Numbered from the stretch's first letter, positions 33,246 to 44,790 are shown. The stretch: DNA of 64,000 nt from Okapia johnstoni (GCA_024291935.2 CM044309.1:5394001-5458000); one strand, 5' to 3'. Program-made: numbers and translations. Notes: generated by a model from the letters alone, not told the origin.

Positions 33246-34466
33246 ACTTCAGTACGTGAACCGTGAACTTCCAGGTGTTCAAGCTGGATTTAGAAAAGGC
33301 AGAGGAACCAGAGATTAAATACAACATCCACTGGATCATCAAAAAAGCAAGAAAGTTCTAGAAAAACATCTACTTCTCCTTTATTGACTACACCAAAGCC
33401 TTTGACTGTGTGGATCACAACAAACTGTGGAAAATTCTTAAAGAGATGGGAATACTAGACTACCTGACCTGCCTCCTGAGAAATCTGTATGCAAGTCAAG
33501 AAGAAACAGTTAGAACTGGACATGGAGCAACAGACTGGTTCCAAATTGGGAAAGGATTATGTCACAGCTGTATATTGCCACTCTGCTTATTTAACTTATA
33601 TGCAGAGTACATCATGAGAAACACTGCGCTAGATGAAACACAAGCTGGAATCAAGATTGCCGGGAGAAATATCAGTAAACTCAGTTACACAGATAACACC
33701 ATTCTTACGGCAGAAAGCAAAGAGGAACTAAAGAGCCTCTTAATGAAAGTCAAAGAGGAGAGTGAAAAAGCTGGCTTAAAACTCAACTTTCAGAAAGCCA
33801 AGATCATGGCATCCGGTCCCATCACTTCATGCTAAATAGATGGGGAACAATGGAAACAGTGATAGACTTTATTTTGGGGGGCTTCAAAATCACTGCAGTT
33901 GGTGACTGCAGCCTGAAATTAAAAGACACTTGCTCCTTGGAAGAAAAGCTATGACCAGCCTAGACAGCATATTAAAAAGCAGAGACATTACTTTGCCAAC
34001 AAAGGTCCATCTAGTCAAAGCTATAGTTTTTCCAGTAGTCATGTATGGATGTGAGAGTTGGACCCTCAAGAAGGCTGAGTGCCAAGAATTGATGCTTTTG
34101 AACTGTGGTGTTGGAGAAGACTCTTGAAAGTCCCTTGGACTGCAAGGAGATCCAACCAGTCCATCCTAATGGAAATCGGTCCCTAATATTTATTGAAAGG
34201 ACTGATGTTGAAGCTGAAACTCCAATACTTTGACCACCTGATGGGAAGAGCTGACTCATTTGAAAAGACCCTGATGCTGGGAAAGATTGAAGGCAGGAGG
34301 AGAAGGGGATGACAGAGGATAAGATGATTGAATGGCATCACTGACTCGATGGACATGAGTTTGAGTAAGCTCTGGGAGTTGGTGATGGACAGGGAGGCCT
34401 GGCCTGCTGCAGTCCATGTCACAGTAAAGAGTCATACACGACTGAGTGACTGAACCGAACTGAAAC
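33246..34466 (+). mobile_element. BovB LINE, 5'-truncated
   Basis: Sense BovB from the RT fingers region (CAGTACGTGAACCGTGAAC) to the 3' tail (GACTGAGTGACTGAACCGAA). Possible short TSD AAACTT at 33244-33249 and 34463-34468; L1M text continues on both sides. Confidence 0.9.
33270..34440 (+). pseudogene. BovB reverse transcriptase fragment, catalytically dead
   Basis: RTE reverse transcriptase pieces inside the BovB at 33246-34466. A stop precedes AFDCVDH-type motif A (TAGAAAAACATC at about 33358), and the longest frame is 33410-33835. Motif B reads LCHSCILPLCLFNLY instead of the [15 protein letters not shown] of sister copies. Motif C reads YTDN where active copies have YADD, so a catalytic aspartate is lost. 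Later pieces (33930-34127, [19 protein letters not shown]) are in other frames. Confidence 0.85.
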
Positions 34467-34534
34467 TTTTTGATGGTTTTATTGAGTTTTATGTGTGTTT
34501 TAATCTGGAAACAAGCCCTTTGTCAGATATGTGC

Positions 34535-34756
34535 TTGTGTGTACATGCTAAGTCATTTTTGTCATGTCCAACCCTTTGTGATACTATGGACTTATAGCCC
34601 AGCAGGCTTCTTTGACCAAGGGATTCTCCAGGCCAGAATACTGAAGTGGGTTGCAATGCCCTTCTCCAGGGGATCTTCTATCAGGGATCAAACCCACATC
34701 TCCTATGTCTGTTGCATTGGAGGCAGATTCTTTACCACCAGCACCACCAGGGAAGC
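34535..34756 (-). mobile_element. Bov-tA SINE with TSD
   Basis: Antisense copy, CATGCTAAGTCATTTTTGTC to the head CAGCACCACCAGGGAAGC. TSD CCCTTTGTCAGATATGT at 34516-34532 and CCCTTTGTCAAGATGT at 34757-34772 (first ten bases identical). Confidence 0.92.
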
Positions 34757-35416
34757 CCCTTTGTCAAGATGTATTTTCTGCAAATATGTTCTCTCATTTA
34801 TAGCTTTCCTTTTTCTTTTCTTCATTGAGTCTTTCAAAGAGCAAAGGCTTTAATATGTCACAATACTTTTCTCCCATGTTTTATTTTAAAATTCTAGATT
34901 TTAGACTTCGAGCTTTTACACATAGCTCTGTGATTCAAGCTATTGTTTAATTACTGTGTAGGGTGTAAAGTAAGATTGAAGTTCTTTTATTTCCATACAA
35001 ATAACCAATGCCATCATTGTAACGACTGTTTTCCCCCATTGAATTATCTTGGTTAATTTGTAAAAATCAATTGATTGGTAACTATGAGTTTACTTCTGAA
35101 TTCTCTTTTATATTGTGTATATCTATGCATTGAGTCCTATATTAATACAATATTGTCTTGCTTATAGTATTTTATATTAAGTCAAAATCAAGTAGTGTGA
35201 TTTCTTCCACTTGTCTTCTGTTTTTATCAAAAAAGTTTTGGTTCTTTTATGTCCCTTGCTTTTCCATTTAAGAATCACTTTGATAACTTTACAGAAAATG
35301 CTTGCTGTGAATTTTGAATAGGATTACATTGAATTTTTAGATTAATTTGGAGAAGTTGCCATTTTAGTGAAATTGCATGTCCTAACAGGAACACATTATC
35401 TTTCTCAATTTATTTA

Positions 35417-36678
35417 GATTCAGTTCAGTTCAGTCACTCAGTCATGTCAGACTCTTTATGACCAAATGAATTGCAGCACGCCAGGCCTCCTTGTCCATCA
35501 CCAACTCCCAGAGTTTACCCAAACCCATGTCCATCGAGTCGTTGATGCCATCCAGCCATCTCATCCCCTTGTTGTCCCCTTCTCCTCCTGCCCCCAATCC
35601 TTCCCAGCATCAGGGTCTTTTCCAATGAGTCAACTCTTCAGCCTCAACATCAGTCCTTCCAATGAACACCCAGGACTGATCTCCTTTAGGATGGACTGGT
35701 TGGATCTCCTTGCAGTCTAAGGGACTCTCAAGAGTCTTATCCAACACCACAGTTCAAAAGCACCAATTCTTTAGTGCTCAGCTTTCTTCACAGTCCAACT
35801 CTCACATCCATACATGACTACTGGGAAAACCATAGCCTTGACTAAATGGACCTTTGTTGGCAAAGTAATGTCTCTGCTTTTTAATATGCTGTCTAGGTTG
35901 GTCATAACCTTCCTTTGAAAGAGTAAACGTCTTTTATTTTCATGGCTGCAATCACCATCTTCAGTGATTTTGGAGCCCCCCAAAATAAAGTCTGACACTG
36001 TTTCCACTGTTTCCCCATCTATTTCCCATGAAGTGATGGGACCAGATGCCATGATCTTAGTTTTCTGAATGTTGAGCTTTAAGCCAACTGTTTCACTCTC
36101 CTCTTTCACTTTCATCAAGAGGCTCTTTAGTTCTTCTTCACTTTCTGCCATAAGGGTGGTGTCATCTGCATATCTGAGGATATTTATATTTCTCCCAGCA
36201 ATCTTGATTCCAGCTTGTGTTTCTTCCAGCCCAGCATTTCTCATGATGTACTCTGCATTTAAGTTAAATAAGCAGGGTGACAATATATAACCTTGATGTA
36301 CTCCTTTTCCTATTTGGAACCAGTCTGTTGTTCCATGTCCAGTTATAACTGTTGCTTCTTGACCTGCATACAGGTTTCTCAAAAGGCAGGTCAGGTGGTC
36401 TGGTGTTCCCATCTCTTTCAAAATTTTCCACAGTTTATTGTGATCCACACAGTCAAAGGCTTTGGCTTAGTCAATAAAGCAGAAATAGATGATCCAGCTT
36501 GTTGGATCATCTTGCTTTTTCGATGATCCAGTATGTTGGATGCTGGATCCAGCATCCAGGATGTTGGCAATTTGATCTCTGGTCCCTCTGCCTTTTCTAA
36601 AACCAGCTTGAACATCTGGAACTTCACGGTTCACGTATTGCTGAAGCCTGGTGCACTTGTGCGGTAGTTTGAGCATCC
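35417..36678 (-). mobile_element. BovB LINE, 5'-truncated
   Basis: Antisense BovB from TTCAGTTCAGTTCAGTCACT... to GCGGTAGTTTGAGCATCC. Probable TSD TTTAGAT at 35413-35419 and 36679-36685. The host L1M resumes exactly there. 36493-36560 carries a small local duplication (GATCCAG...TTGGAT...GATCCAG) not present in sister copies. Confidence 0.9.
35771..36448 (-). pseudogene. BovB reverse transcriptase fragment
   Basis: 225-codon open frame from MDHNKLWK through motif B ([16 protein letters not shown]), motif C ([10 protein letters not shown], intact), [19 protein letters not shown] and [13 protein letters not shown], to VKKAEH. Motif A lies upstream in a broken frame: a stop in the AKAFDCVDH region (TAG in place of the ATG/ACC-like codon at about 36467) and the local duplication disrupt it. 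Remnant of a 5'-truncated LINE, not a host gene. Confidence 0.85.
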
Positions 36679-37720
36679 TTTAGATCTTGATTAACTTCAT
36701 TTTGCAATGTTTTATAATTTTCAGTGTATAAGTTTTTCACAACTTTTGTTGAAGTAATGTAATGAAGAATTTTATTACAGTAATGTAATAAAAGAATTAA
36801 AGTAATGAAGAATTGTATTTCTAATAGATGGTTTTATAAATAAATTTTATAACTTTGGTTTTGAATTTTTAAATTTCTTTATTGATTATTAAAATACCAA
36901 TTTTTTATTTTTAAATCGACCTATTTACTATGACCTTGATAACTTACTTTTTAGTTCTGCTTGTTATTTTGTAGTTTCCGTAGAATTTTTACATATACCA
37001 TCAAATTATATGAAATAATAATTTTACTTATTCCTTTCCAATCTTGATGCCCACAAATATAATTTTAAATAAAATGGAGAGATAAGATAATTCTTGCCTT
37101 TTTTTAAAAATTATTTTAGACAGGAAATAATGAATTATTTACCACTGAGTATGTTAGTTGAATGTTTTTGGTAGATTGTTTAATCAGGTTGAGTCAGTTT
37201 TCTTCTATTCCTAGTTTACTAATATTTTTAAAAGATCATAAATGGTAGTTAAGTTTTGTTCTATTGCTTTTTTCTACATCTAATGAAATTATCTTAAGTT
37301 TTCCTACTTTATTCTAGCATATTGACTTTCATATATTAAACTTGGAGTCCCAGGTAAATTCCAACAGATCGTAATGTATTATATTTTTAACACATTTCTA
37401 CAATTTGTTCATATTTTCTTAAGAATTTTTTCCTGTTTCTCCATGAGCGGTATGAATCTCCAGTTTTATTTTGTGATCACACTCTTTGTTTTCCGAAAAG
37501 GTTTATACAGGATTCGTTTTATTTATTTCTTAAGTAGATAGAATTCACTGTTGAAGGCATCTGTGTATGCTATTTTCTTTAGGGATGATTTTAAATTATA
37601 ATTTCAGTTTCTTTAATTAATAAAAGCTTATTCAAAATTTGTTTCTTTTTTCAGGTTTGCTAATTTGTGGTTTTCACATCTTTGAAACCTATATTATCAA
37701 AGGTATAGGTATAACTATGT

Positions 37721-37902
37721 GTGTGTTAGTTACTCAGTCTTGTCCAACCCTTTGCAAGATCATGGACTATAGCTCACCAGGCTACTCTGCTCATGGAATT
37801 CTCCAGGCAAGAATACTGGAGTAGGTTGTCGTTCCTTTCTCCAGGGGATCTTCCCAACCCAGGGATTGAACCCGAGTCTCCCGCATCGCAGATGGATTCT
37901 TT
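37721..37902 (-). mobile_element. Bov-tA SINE, head-truncated
   Basis: Antisense: GTTAGTTACTCAGTCTTGTC, body, box-B region GGGATTGAACCCGAGTCTCC. Ends ATGGATTCTTTTATC without the terminal head. Interrupts the L1M. Confidence 0.9.
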
Positions 37903-38099
37903 TATCTAGTCTTATTCTTTTCATGTCTCTGGGATTCCAAGTGGCATCTTCTCTTCATTTCTGAATTGTTATTTTGTGCCTTTTTTTTCTTGATCAGTCT
38001 ACTTAGAGGTCTATCAACTTCAGAACCAGAAACAGCTAGTGTTTGAGGTGGAATTATTAAGTCATTTGAGAATATAGTGATGAAAAAGCAGATGTGTTG

Positions 38100-38560
38100 C
38101 TCACTTTCATGGAAAGTACAGTGTCACAAAGTAGTTTGACAAAAAGCAGGTAAAAATGTAGATAGTACCACTTATGTTAAGTGTTATGAATTAAACAAGT
38201 CAGGTATTTTGATAAATAATAATAACAGGAGTGAAGGATGAGGATTGGGGCTACAAATTACAGTCAGGAAGGAGGTCTTTTAGTGGCTGTAATAATTAAG
38301 CTGAAATATGAAACATGACAAAGAGCTTGCTGTGTGAATGACAGAGTGAACCTTCGTTCTGGACTGAGGGACAACCTATGTGTGGGTCTCCAGGTAAGAA
38401 TGCGTTTAGAGCATTAAAGTAGCTAAATAGAGAGGTCAGCAGAGCTTGGAGGGGATGCAAGTAAGTCAATAAGTTTGAAGAATGAGGGTGGATTCAGCTT
38501 AAGCAGCAATTCTGGGTCATTGTAGAAACAGTTCTTGACTTTCTATATGACAAGCATACA
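38100..38560 (+). mobile_element. L2-type LINE remnant
   Basis: Sense L2-like text: AGTCAGGAAGGAGGTCTTTT, AATATGAAACATGACAAAGA, GAATGACAGAGTGAACCTTC and ATGCAAGTAAGTCAATAAG. Weak but ordered. Confidence 0.45.
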
Positions 38561-38599
38561 TAAATAAATGTTTATGAAACAGCATGGTAAGTTCTACAG

Positions 38600-38880
38600 C
38601 AGAGGCATAAACCATAAACCAAGGCTGACACTGTTTTACTTTAAATGTTCACATGGTAAATATTTTAGATTTTGGACCATACAGTCTCTGTTGAATGTAC
38701 TCAACTCTGTATCATGGAACAGAAAGAGGCTATAGTTTTACATGAATAAATGAGCAAGACTGTATTCTTTAAAAAAAACCCAACAACCCTGTTTTAGAAA
38801 AACAAACAAACTAACTGAAAAATAGACAGTGAGCTAGATTAGTCCATAGGCTCTAGGTTTCTGGCCTTTGACATAAACAA
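38600..38880. mobile_element. old mammalian DNA-transposon-like remnant
   Basis: TAAATATTTTAGATTTTGGA, CATACAGTCTCTGTTGAATG, CTCAACTCTGTATCATGGAA and AGTGAGCTAGATTAGTCCAT recall a common ancient non-autonomous element. Family not fixed. Confidence 0.4.
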
Positions 38881-39080
38881 CATTTTTTATTTTAATGAAA
38901 TGAAAATTCATTAGAATGAGAATCATACTATTGGAAATTTAAGTGAAGTGTTTGAGAATGAGAACTAGTTTTTGAAATAAAAAAAACAATGGGGGTTATT
39001 ATATCAGGGCAAGAAAAATACAGGTTATTGCTGTAATGGCATGAAATGCGTATTTGAAAGGCAGTCTGTATATGGGGGAA

Positions 39081-39104
39081 GTGTGTGTGTGTGTGTGTGT
39101 GTGT
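39081..39104. repeat. (GT)12 microsatellite
   Basis: Twelve uninterrupted GT units. The length makes it a plausible polymorphic marker. Confidence 0.97.
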
Positions 39105-39259
39105 ATGATGTGGAGACAGTGGAATGAACAGAAGGGGGACTGGAGAGACAGGAAGCTTGAAAAATGCTCTAAGGTGCAGAGATACATTCTTAAAGTGTTT
39201 TATGACCATATTTATGTTTAGATAACATTCTTGTGAAAGATGAGCTGGAGATGGACAAA

Positions 39260-39720
39260 GCAGAAATCCTTGATGGTTTCCTCTTGCTTGTCAAATAAGT
39301 TCAAACTCCTGTTGTTATTGAGACCCTCCATGATCCCCATCCATCATTTCAGTTCAGGTCAGTGGCTCAGTCATGTCCCACTCTTTGTGACCACATGGAC
39401 AGCAGCACACCAGACTTCCCTGTCTATCACCAACTCCTGGAAATTGCTCAAACTCATGTCCATCGAGTCAGTGATGCCATCCAAGCATCTCATCCTCTGT
39501 TGTCCCCTTCTCCTCCTGCCTTCAATCTTTACCAGCATCAGGGTCTTTTCCAATGAGTCAGTTCTTCTCATCAGGTGGCCAAAGTATTGGAGTTTCATCT
39601 TCAGCATCAGTCCTTCCATTGAATATTCAGGACTGATTTCCAAACCAGTCAATCCCCATCCATAATTGCAGTCTAATTTAATTTTCCTTAGTCCCTCAAA
39701 AAAGAAGCCTATCTCTCAGA
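39260..39720 (-). mobile_element. antisense L2 remnant, split by BovB
   Basis: TTCAAACTCCTGTTGTTATT, GAGACCCTCCATGATCCCCA before the BovB and CAATCCCCATCCATAATTGC after it. Fits antisense L2 (order: data on a low-priced end-of-gene match absent; only these motifs support the call). Confidence 0.5.
39349..39651 (-). mobile_element. BovB LINE 3' end with 16-base TSD
   Basis: About 300 bases of antisense BovB 3' end (TCAGGTCAGTGGCTCAGTCA to TTCAGGACTGATTTCC). Flanked by ATCCCCATCCATCATT at 39333-39348 and ATCCCCATCCATAATT at 39652-39667 (15/16). Confidence 0.95.
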
Positions 39721-39768
39721 CTATTCCTACCTGGTAATTTGGTTTCTATTATCTAAAGGATCATGGTG

Positions 39769-39983
39769 CTTCCCCCGTGTTGCTGGTGGTAAAGAATCCG
39801 CCTGCCAGTGCAGGAGGTGCAAGAGACACGGGTTCGATCCCTGGGTTGGGAAGATCCCTGGTGAATAGAATGGCAACTCACTCCAGTATTCTGGCCTGTA
39901 AAATCCCATCGACAGAGGAGCCTGGCGGGTTACAATCCATGGGGCGGCAAAGAGTTGGACGTGACCGAGTGACGGAGCATACC
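39769..39983 (+). mobile_element. Bov-tA SINE
   Basis: Head GCTTCCCCCGTGTTGCTGGT, box B GGGTTCGATCCCTGGGTTGG (intact), body, and tail GACGTGACCGAGTGACGGAG. Confidence 0.9.
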
Positions 39984-42639
39984 TATCTAAAAGACCAACA
40001 GTCTTTGTTTTTATTATTATTATTACTCTTCTAAACATTTTTACTCAGGAAGAATTTCTAGAGGTTTCCAAAGCCTCTTTTCCTCCCACTCCACCTCTCC
40101 TTTGGTGACTGCTGCTCACAATTAGGCAAAATCTTACATGCACGTTTGTTGCTTGGTTTTTTTTTTTTTTCCTTATGGTCTCACCAGAATTATGAACTTT
40201 TTGAGCATAGAAATCATGACTTCCTACCAAGCACTGGTCTTAATGCTGAGAATGCTCAAAAGCACAATAAACATGTCGATTAATTGATGCAAATATCAAT
40301 AACACTGACAATTTTACCTGAGCACAAGCCAATGTAAAAATTGTAAACCGCAAAAATGTTTTCACTGGGGTTTCTAAAGCTTTTTTCATACTGTTGTTTT
40401 ATATATATGTATACATGAATTATTTGTACTTTAAAACACTGTAGTAGTAGATTGAATATTTATAAAGTTTTATACCTTCTGTTTTCAGTTTTAGACACTA
40501 ACATATTTTCTACTTTGGGGAAGAAAGACATGTTCTATCTTAAATAATTAGTTATGAAATTAGACTGGGAGTGGAGAGTAGGTAGAATAGTTTAGTGTCA
40601 CGAAGTTGACACAGTGAAAGCGTAATGAGGTTAGAGCTTACACAATTAGGAATCCTCTGTCTTAAAGACCCAATGTTTTACAATAATACAGAGTCACAGC
40701 TGAAATCTTCATCCTAGGACCATAAGATACTTGCTACCTTTCCTATGTTTACACAGTGTATTTAAGAGCCAAGACTCTCACCCCTTTTTGATGATCAATG
40801 TGACATATTTCGAGGAGACTGATTGCTTTAAAAATAAAATTATGAAAGCTCTTTACAGAAAACACTTTACATACCTTAGAGAAATTCAGATAATACAAAG
40901 CAGGCCTCCTGTGCCTTGTGGCTGATTCACTTCACTCTTCCGTCTCCTGGAGGAGGCCGTTCTCCTCTGTCATTGCCTTGGAAATGTGATTAGGTCACTT
41001 TCAGTTTGTCAGTATTCCCAACCCTTTGGTTGGTTTTCCCAAATGTTTAGTCCCCCTTGAAAAGAATTAAGCCAGTTGTTACTGATGGGGCTTTCATTAT
41101 TCTGTGGAAAAGTGGTTAGAGATATTAGCTCTGAGGCTGTTTTCCTACTAGACATGAAACGAGGTCTGTGAAAGTGGTGGGTGGTGTCTGACTCCTGACT
41201 GGTTCTTCTTAGGTCCCGTGTGACAGGGCCTGTGCTTTCTAGTATGACCTTTATTGCATTCTAGCTCTGAGGTCTCTCAGGCGTCACAGTGAGGAGAGGT
41301 TATAGTCACTCTCCCAGCTTATTTAACCGCCCGAGTCATAAGTCTTCCTCCAGACACAGGGGTGTCTGCTCCCTTAGTGAATCCCAATCTTTCTTGTTGG
41401 CAAGGTCGTGCTCATGATATGGCTTCTTCACCACTAGCAGCTCATGCAGCAAAACAGAGAATAGACTTCAGTGTTCCTTGTTAAGCCCGTTTCTTTTTCT
41501 CAAAGGCTGAGTAAGCCCAGAGTGCACTCAAGATTCCTTTTCTCCACACCCACATTGCAACACAAAGTCAAATCTATACCATAAATACTAAGTAGATACA
41601 ATTGACTTTCATTTCCTGTGGTTATCGTGGTCTATCAAGTTGCTGACAATTCTGACCATTGCTTTCAGAGGAAATACAGGGTTAGGTCCCTTGTGAGCCT
41701 CTAGGTTCTCATATCTTGATTAATACATACCCTTGTTTTATGTATTATTCTGTTTAGAGACATTTTTATTTAACATATGGTAGATTCATGTACATTGAAC
41801 TCATGGCCAGCAACACTAACTCATGCCTGAATGAAGCTTATCTAACATTTTCTCCATAAGGCACATTGCAGCCCTCTTACAATTTAAGAATACTAGACAG
41901 CAAGTGTAATAGGGAAGAACCTTTTACAAGTTCATCACTACAGGGATGCTGCCAATAAGCTTAATTATACATAATGTCCCATTTCTGGGAATCCTGCCTT
42001 CCAGGCAATGAGCACTGTGCTAAAATATTCTTGTTTAGCTCATAGGAAACACCCTGGCCAGGCCCACCTGTGAATGATTGTATTTATATATCTATGTCAA
42101 TATAGGTGCAGGTAGGGATACAGATAGAAATCTTTCCTATAGTCATTCCCAGGTTTCACTTTAGTGACTACAGATGAAACTTTTAATTCATTAAAAAGTC
42201 GGGTTCTCTTTTTGTTTTCTCTGTTTTAATTATTATTCCCAGTAGTCACTTATAAGTGTTCTTTGTAAGAAGAGGGAAAAGAAGAAGACATCCCTTCAGT
42301 TTATCTATCTCAGTATTGGGGGGGATAATAGAATTCTCCAGATGTTGTCATTTACTAGTATGGCCTTTGAAGGGTGGACCCAGAGATAAGAGCCTCCAGT
42401 ATGCCCTTCTGCTTCGTTCTGCTATAGAAACTTTATTTAATTTGATGGAAATTCACATATAAATTGTTTCGTTCTCTTTTTATCTTTCATACGTTACATC
42501 TAATTCAAAACCAAATCCTTCTGAGATGACCCTAAAAATAGAGGATGTCCAGAATTCAATCCACGTTTTTCCTCCAGTTCCACTGAAACAAATCTGGTCA
42601 GAGCCACTGCTGTGCCTCTCCTAGTTCATCTTCATGGAC
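39984..42639. other. unassigned DNA, repeat-poor, part of it somewhat GC-richer
   Basis: About 2.65 kb. A poly-T run lies at 40158-40171. 40900-42130 is less AT-rich and may be an ancient repeat, but I cannot assign it and see no exon structure. Open frames here are 60-70 codons and unsupported. Confidence 0.4.
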
Positions 42640-42930
42640 TCCTTAACTAGTCTTGGCTTCTATTCGTCATCTGCCACGGCTTGTTTTTAACATAGTAGCA
42701 AGAGTGGTCCTTTAGAAATTAGATCATGTCTTTCCTCTGCTCAAAATCCTGGATGGTTAAAAACTAGAGTTCTTTAAACGTTCCACAAGGCAGTATATGA
42801 TTTTAACTCCCTGCATTTCTTCAGATCCATCATCTCTTAGTAATAGGTCCAATGTTCATTCTATTCCAGCTGCATGGTCTTCTTGCTGTTTCTCAAAAAT
42901 ACCAAATATATTCTCCCCTTTGCATGGATG

Positions 42931-42962
42931 TTTCAGTTCAGTTCAGTTCAGTTCAGTTCAGT
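42931..42962 (-). repeat. expanded TTCAG tail repeat of a BovB
   Basis: About six TTCAG units in a row (CTGAA on the element's sense strand) at the 3' tail of the BovB at 42932-43212. Other copies in the window have one to three. Confidence 0.95.
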
Positions 42963-43212
42963 CGCTCAGTCGTGTCTGACTCTTAGTGACCCCATGAACT
43001 GCAGCACGCCAGGCATCCCTGTCCATCACCAACTCCCGGAGTCTACCCAAACCCATGTCCATCGAGTCAGTGATGCCATCTAACCATCTTATCCTCTGTC
43101 ATCCCCTTCTCCTCCTGCCCGCAATCCTTCCCAGCATCAGGGTCTTTTCCAATGAGTCAACTCTTTGCATGAGGTGGCCAAAGTATTGGAGTTTCAGCTT
43201 CAACATCAGTCC
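42932..43212 (-). mobile_element. BovB LINE 3' end
   Basis: Antisense BovB 3' end, from the TTCAG tail to GTTTCAGCTTCAACATCAGT. Short TSD ATGTTT at 42928-42933 and 43213-43218. L2 continues on both sides. Confidence 0.93.
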
Positions 43213-43808
43213 ATGTTTACCTATCCTGAAACCCCTTCTCTCACATATTCTTAGGCTAACTCTTCACTCAAATCTTTGCTCAAATGTTACCTTTTCAATA
43301 AAACCTACCCTGGTCACCTAGTTTAAACTGACAACATATTTCCTCTACCTTCTTTCCTCACCCTCCTTACTCCAATGTATTTTTCCATATCACTTATTGC
43401 CATCTAACATATTATGTAATTTATTTAATTATGCTTACTATTTGTCTATCTTGTTTCATCTCAGTACGTAAGTTCCACAGACACAAGCATCTATGTCTGT
43501 CACAAGACATAGATCTTAAGTATCTAGATATGTGCCTGGCATGTATTATGTGTGCAGGAAAATATTTATTGTCTATTTTAAATAGTCAATCATCTTTTTC
43601 TCAGGACAGATGATAAGAAAGTGAAATCCAATCACCTTTTTCCCTTGAAGAAATTACCAGTTCATGCCCATAAAACTTGGCTGAGGGCATTGCTCCATCT
43701 TTTTCTGACCTTCATTTTGAGAGGAGTCCAGATTTGTTTCAATGTTTGTAAAGAAACGAGGGACTTAAACATCAAAAGATTATTAGGAAGAAAGTAATCT
43801 CTTTATTA

Positions 43809-43862
43809 GACTTCCCTGGTGGCTCAGACGGTAAAGCGTCTGTCTACAATGTGGGAGACCTG
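43809..43862 (+). mobile_element. SINE tRNA-like head only, with TSD
   Basis: Only the first 54 bases of Bov-tA (GACTTCCCTGGTGGCTCAGA to AATGTGGGAGACCTG), ending before box B. Flanked by CTTTATTA at 43801-43808 and 43863-43870. Confidence 0.8.
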
Positions 43863-43870
43863 CTTTATTA

Positions 43871-44499
43871 CAAAAAAGAAGGACTTTAACCTGTGGAACT
43901 GGTAACGTAGACACTAGATGAGATGAAAAGCCCAACAAGGAAAAGTTAAGCAACCCAGAAATGACTACAACAGGAGGGACAAAGGGAGAAAGAGGAAACA
44001 GCAGAGTCCGTGAATTAGTGTCACTTAGTAGAAGTGATAACGGTGGGCTGGGTCAGAGGGGCCTGAAGCCAAGTAGGAGGCTAACAGTTGCACAAGACGG
44101 TGCCCAAGAAAGAAAGAGCATGTGGTTTCTTTCCGTGTTTCTGGTTTCTCCCTCATGCCTGTACTCGAATTCTGCCCCAGCGCCTCTCAAAGGCCACACC
44201 TTTGCAGAAAGAGACAAAACAAGGGGGAGATCAAAGAATAAATCTTATACCAAATATACCAAGAATTGACACCAAATATTTGTAAATTAAGCATGATACG
44301 TAAAGTACTATTTTGTGTTTTGCACACAGTAAATCATAATTTTGTATTATTTTTATCATTGCAACTCCTAAACTTTTGTTGTCTTAGTAAATTCAGTTTT
44401 TGAAAATTATAGTTTTTTTCAAAAGATGGATGTAATTTTATTTCTAACACACAAAGCCCCCAAATCTAATCTATATACCACATTTCTTTCCTGTTGAAG
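43871..44499. other. unassigned DNA
   Basis: 43950-44240 is more GC-rich, with a 102-codon frame (43961-44269) rich in Arg/Lys/Ser. No splice or initiation context supports it. Confidence 0.35.
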
Positions 44500-44790
44500 A
44501 ACCTGTCATTACTGCTGACTGTCTTCAGTGTAAAGTTCAAATTGTTTAGCTCTAAATCAATGTTCTTCTCAACGTAACTACAGCTTACCTCACCAGCCAT
44601 CTTCAGCCTACACCAGAGTTCCTTCTTTCCTATGAACACAGTTTTTCTTTTCGTACCTTTGTGCCTCTTGTCACATTATTCCCCATTCTTCTCCCTGTGG
44701 CCAGTTCATCTCCACTGTCCATGCCCAGCTCAAACTTCAGCCCCTCTAGAAAAAGAAACTTTCTTCTGCTTCCAAGTCAGACATCAAACA
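44500..44790 (-). mobile_element. antisense L2 remnant
   Basis: TAAAGTTCAAATTGTTTAGC, CAGCTTACCTCACCAGCCAT, TATTCCCCATTCTTCTCCC and CATGCCCAGCTCAAACTTCA follow antisense L2 order. Confidence 0.6.

Larger units (their letters stand above)
31960..38035 (-). mobile_element. antisense L1M LINE of about 6 kb, split by at least seven insertions
   Basis: Antisense L1 text resumes in the expected order after each interruption. Blocks: 31970-32104 (3' end), 32243-32732 (GGTAGTATTCCATAGGATGG, GAAGTGGGATTGCTGGGTCA), 33174-33243 (GTGTGCTTATTTGGTACTTG), 34469-34534, 34773-35412 (AAAATCAAGTAGTGTGATTT), 36686-37715 (TTTATAATTTTCAGTGTATA, TTCTTCTATTCCTAGTTTAC) and 37905-38035 (TCTACTTAGAGGTCTATCAA). Interruptions are an L1 3' end, a Bov-tA/tRNA-Lys chimera with a nested Bov-A, BovB (+), Bov-tA, BovB (-) and Bov-tA. 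No coding capacity remains. Separate L1 insertions for parts of this cannot be excluded, but the order fits one element. Confidence 0.7.
42640..43590 (-). mobile_element. antisense L2 LINE, split by BovB
   Basis: Clear antisense L2 order: AGAAATTAGATCATGTCTTT, TCCTCTGCTCAAAATCCTGG, CAGCTGCATGGTCTTCTTGC, CTGTTTCTCAAAAATACC (then BovB), CTTTGCTCAAATGTTACCTT, TATTGCCATCTAACATATTA, AAGTTCCACAGACACAAGC and GTGCCTGGCATGTATTATG. Confidence 0.8.
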
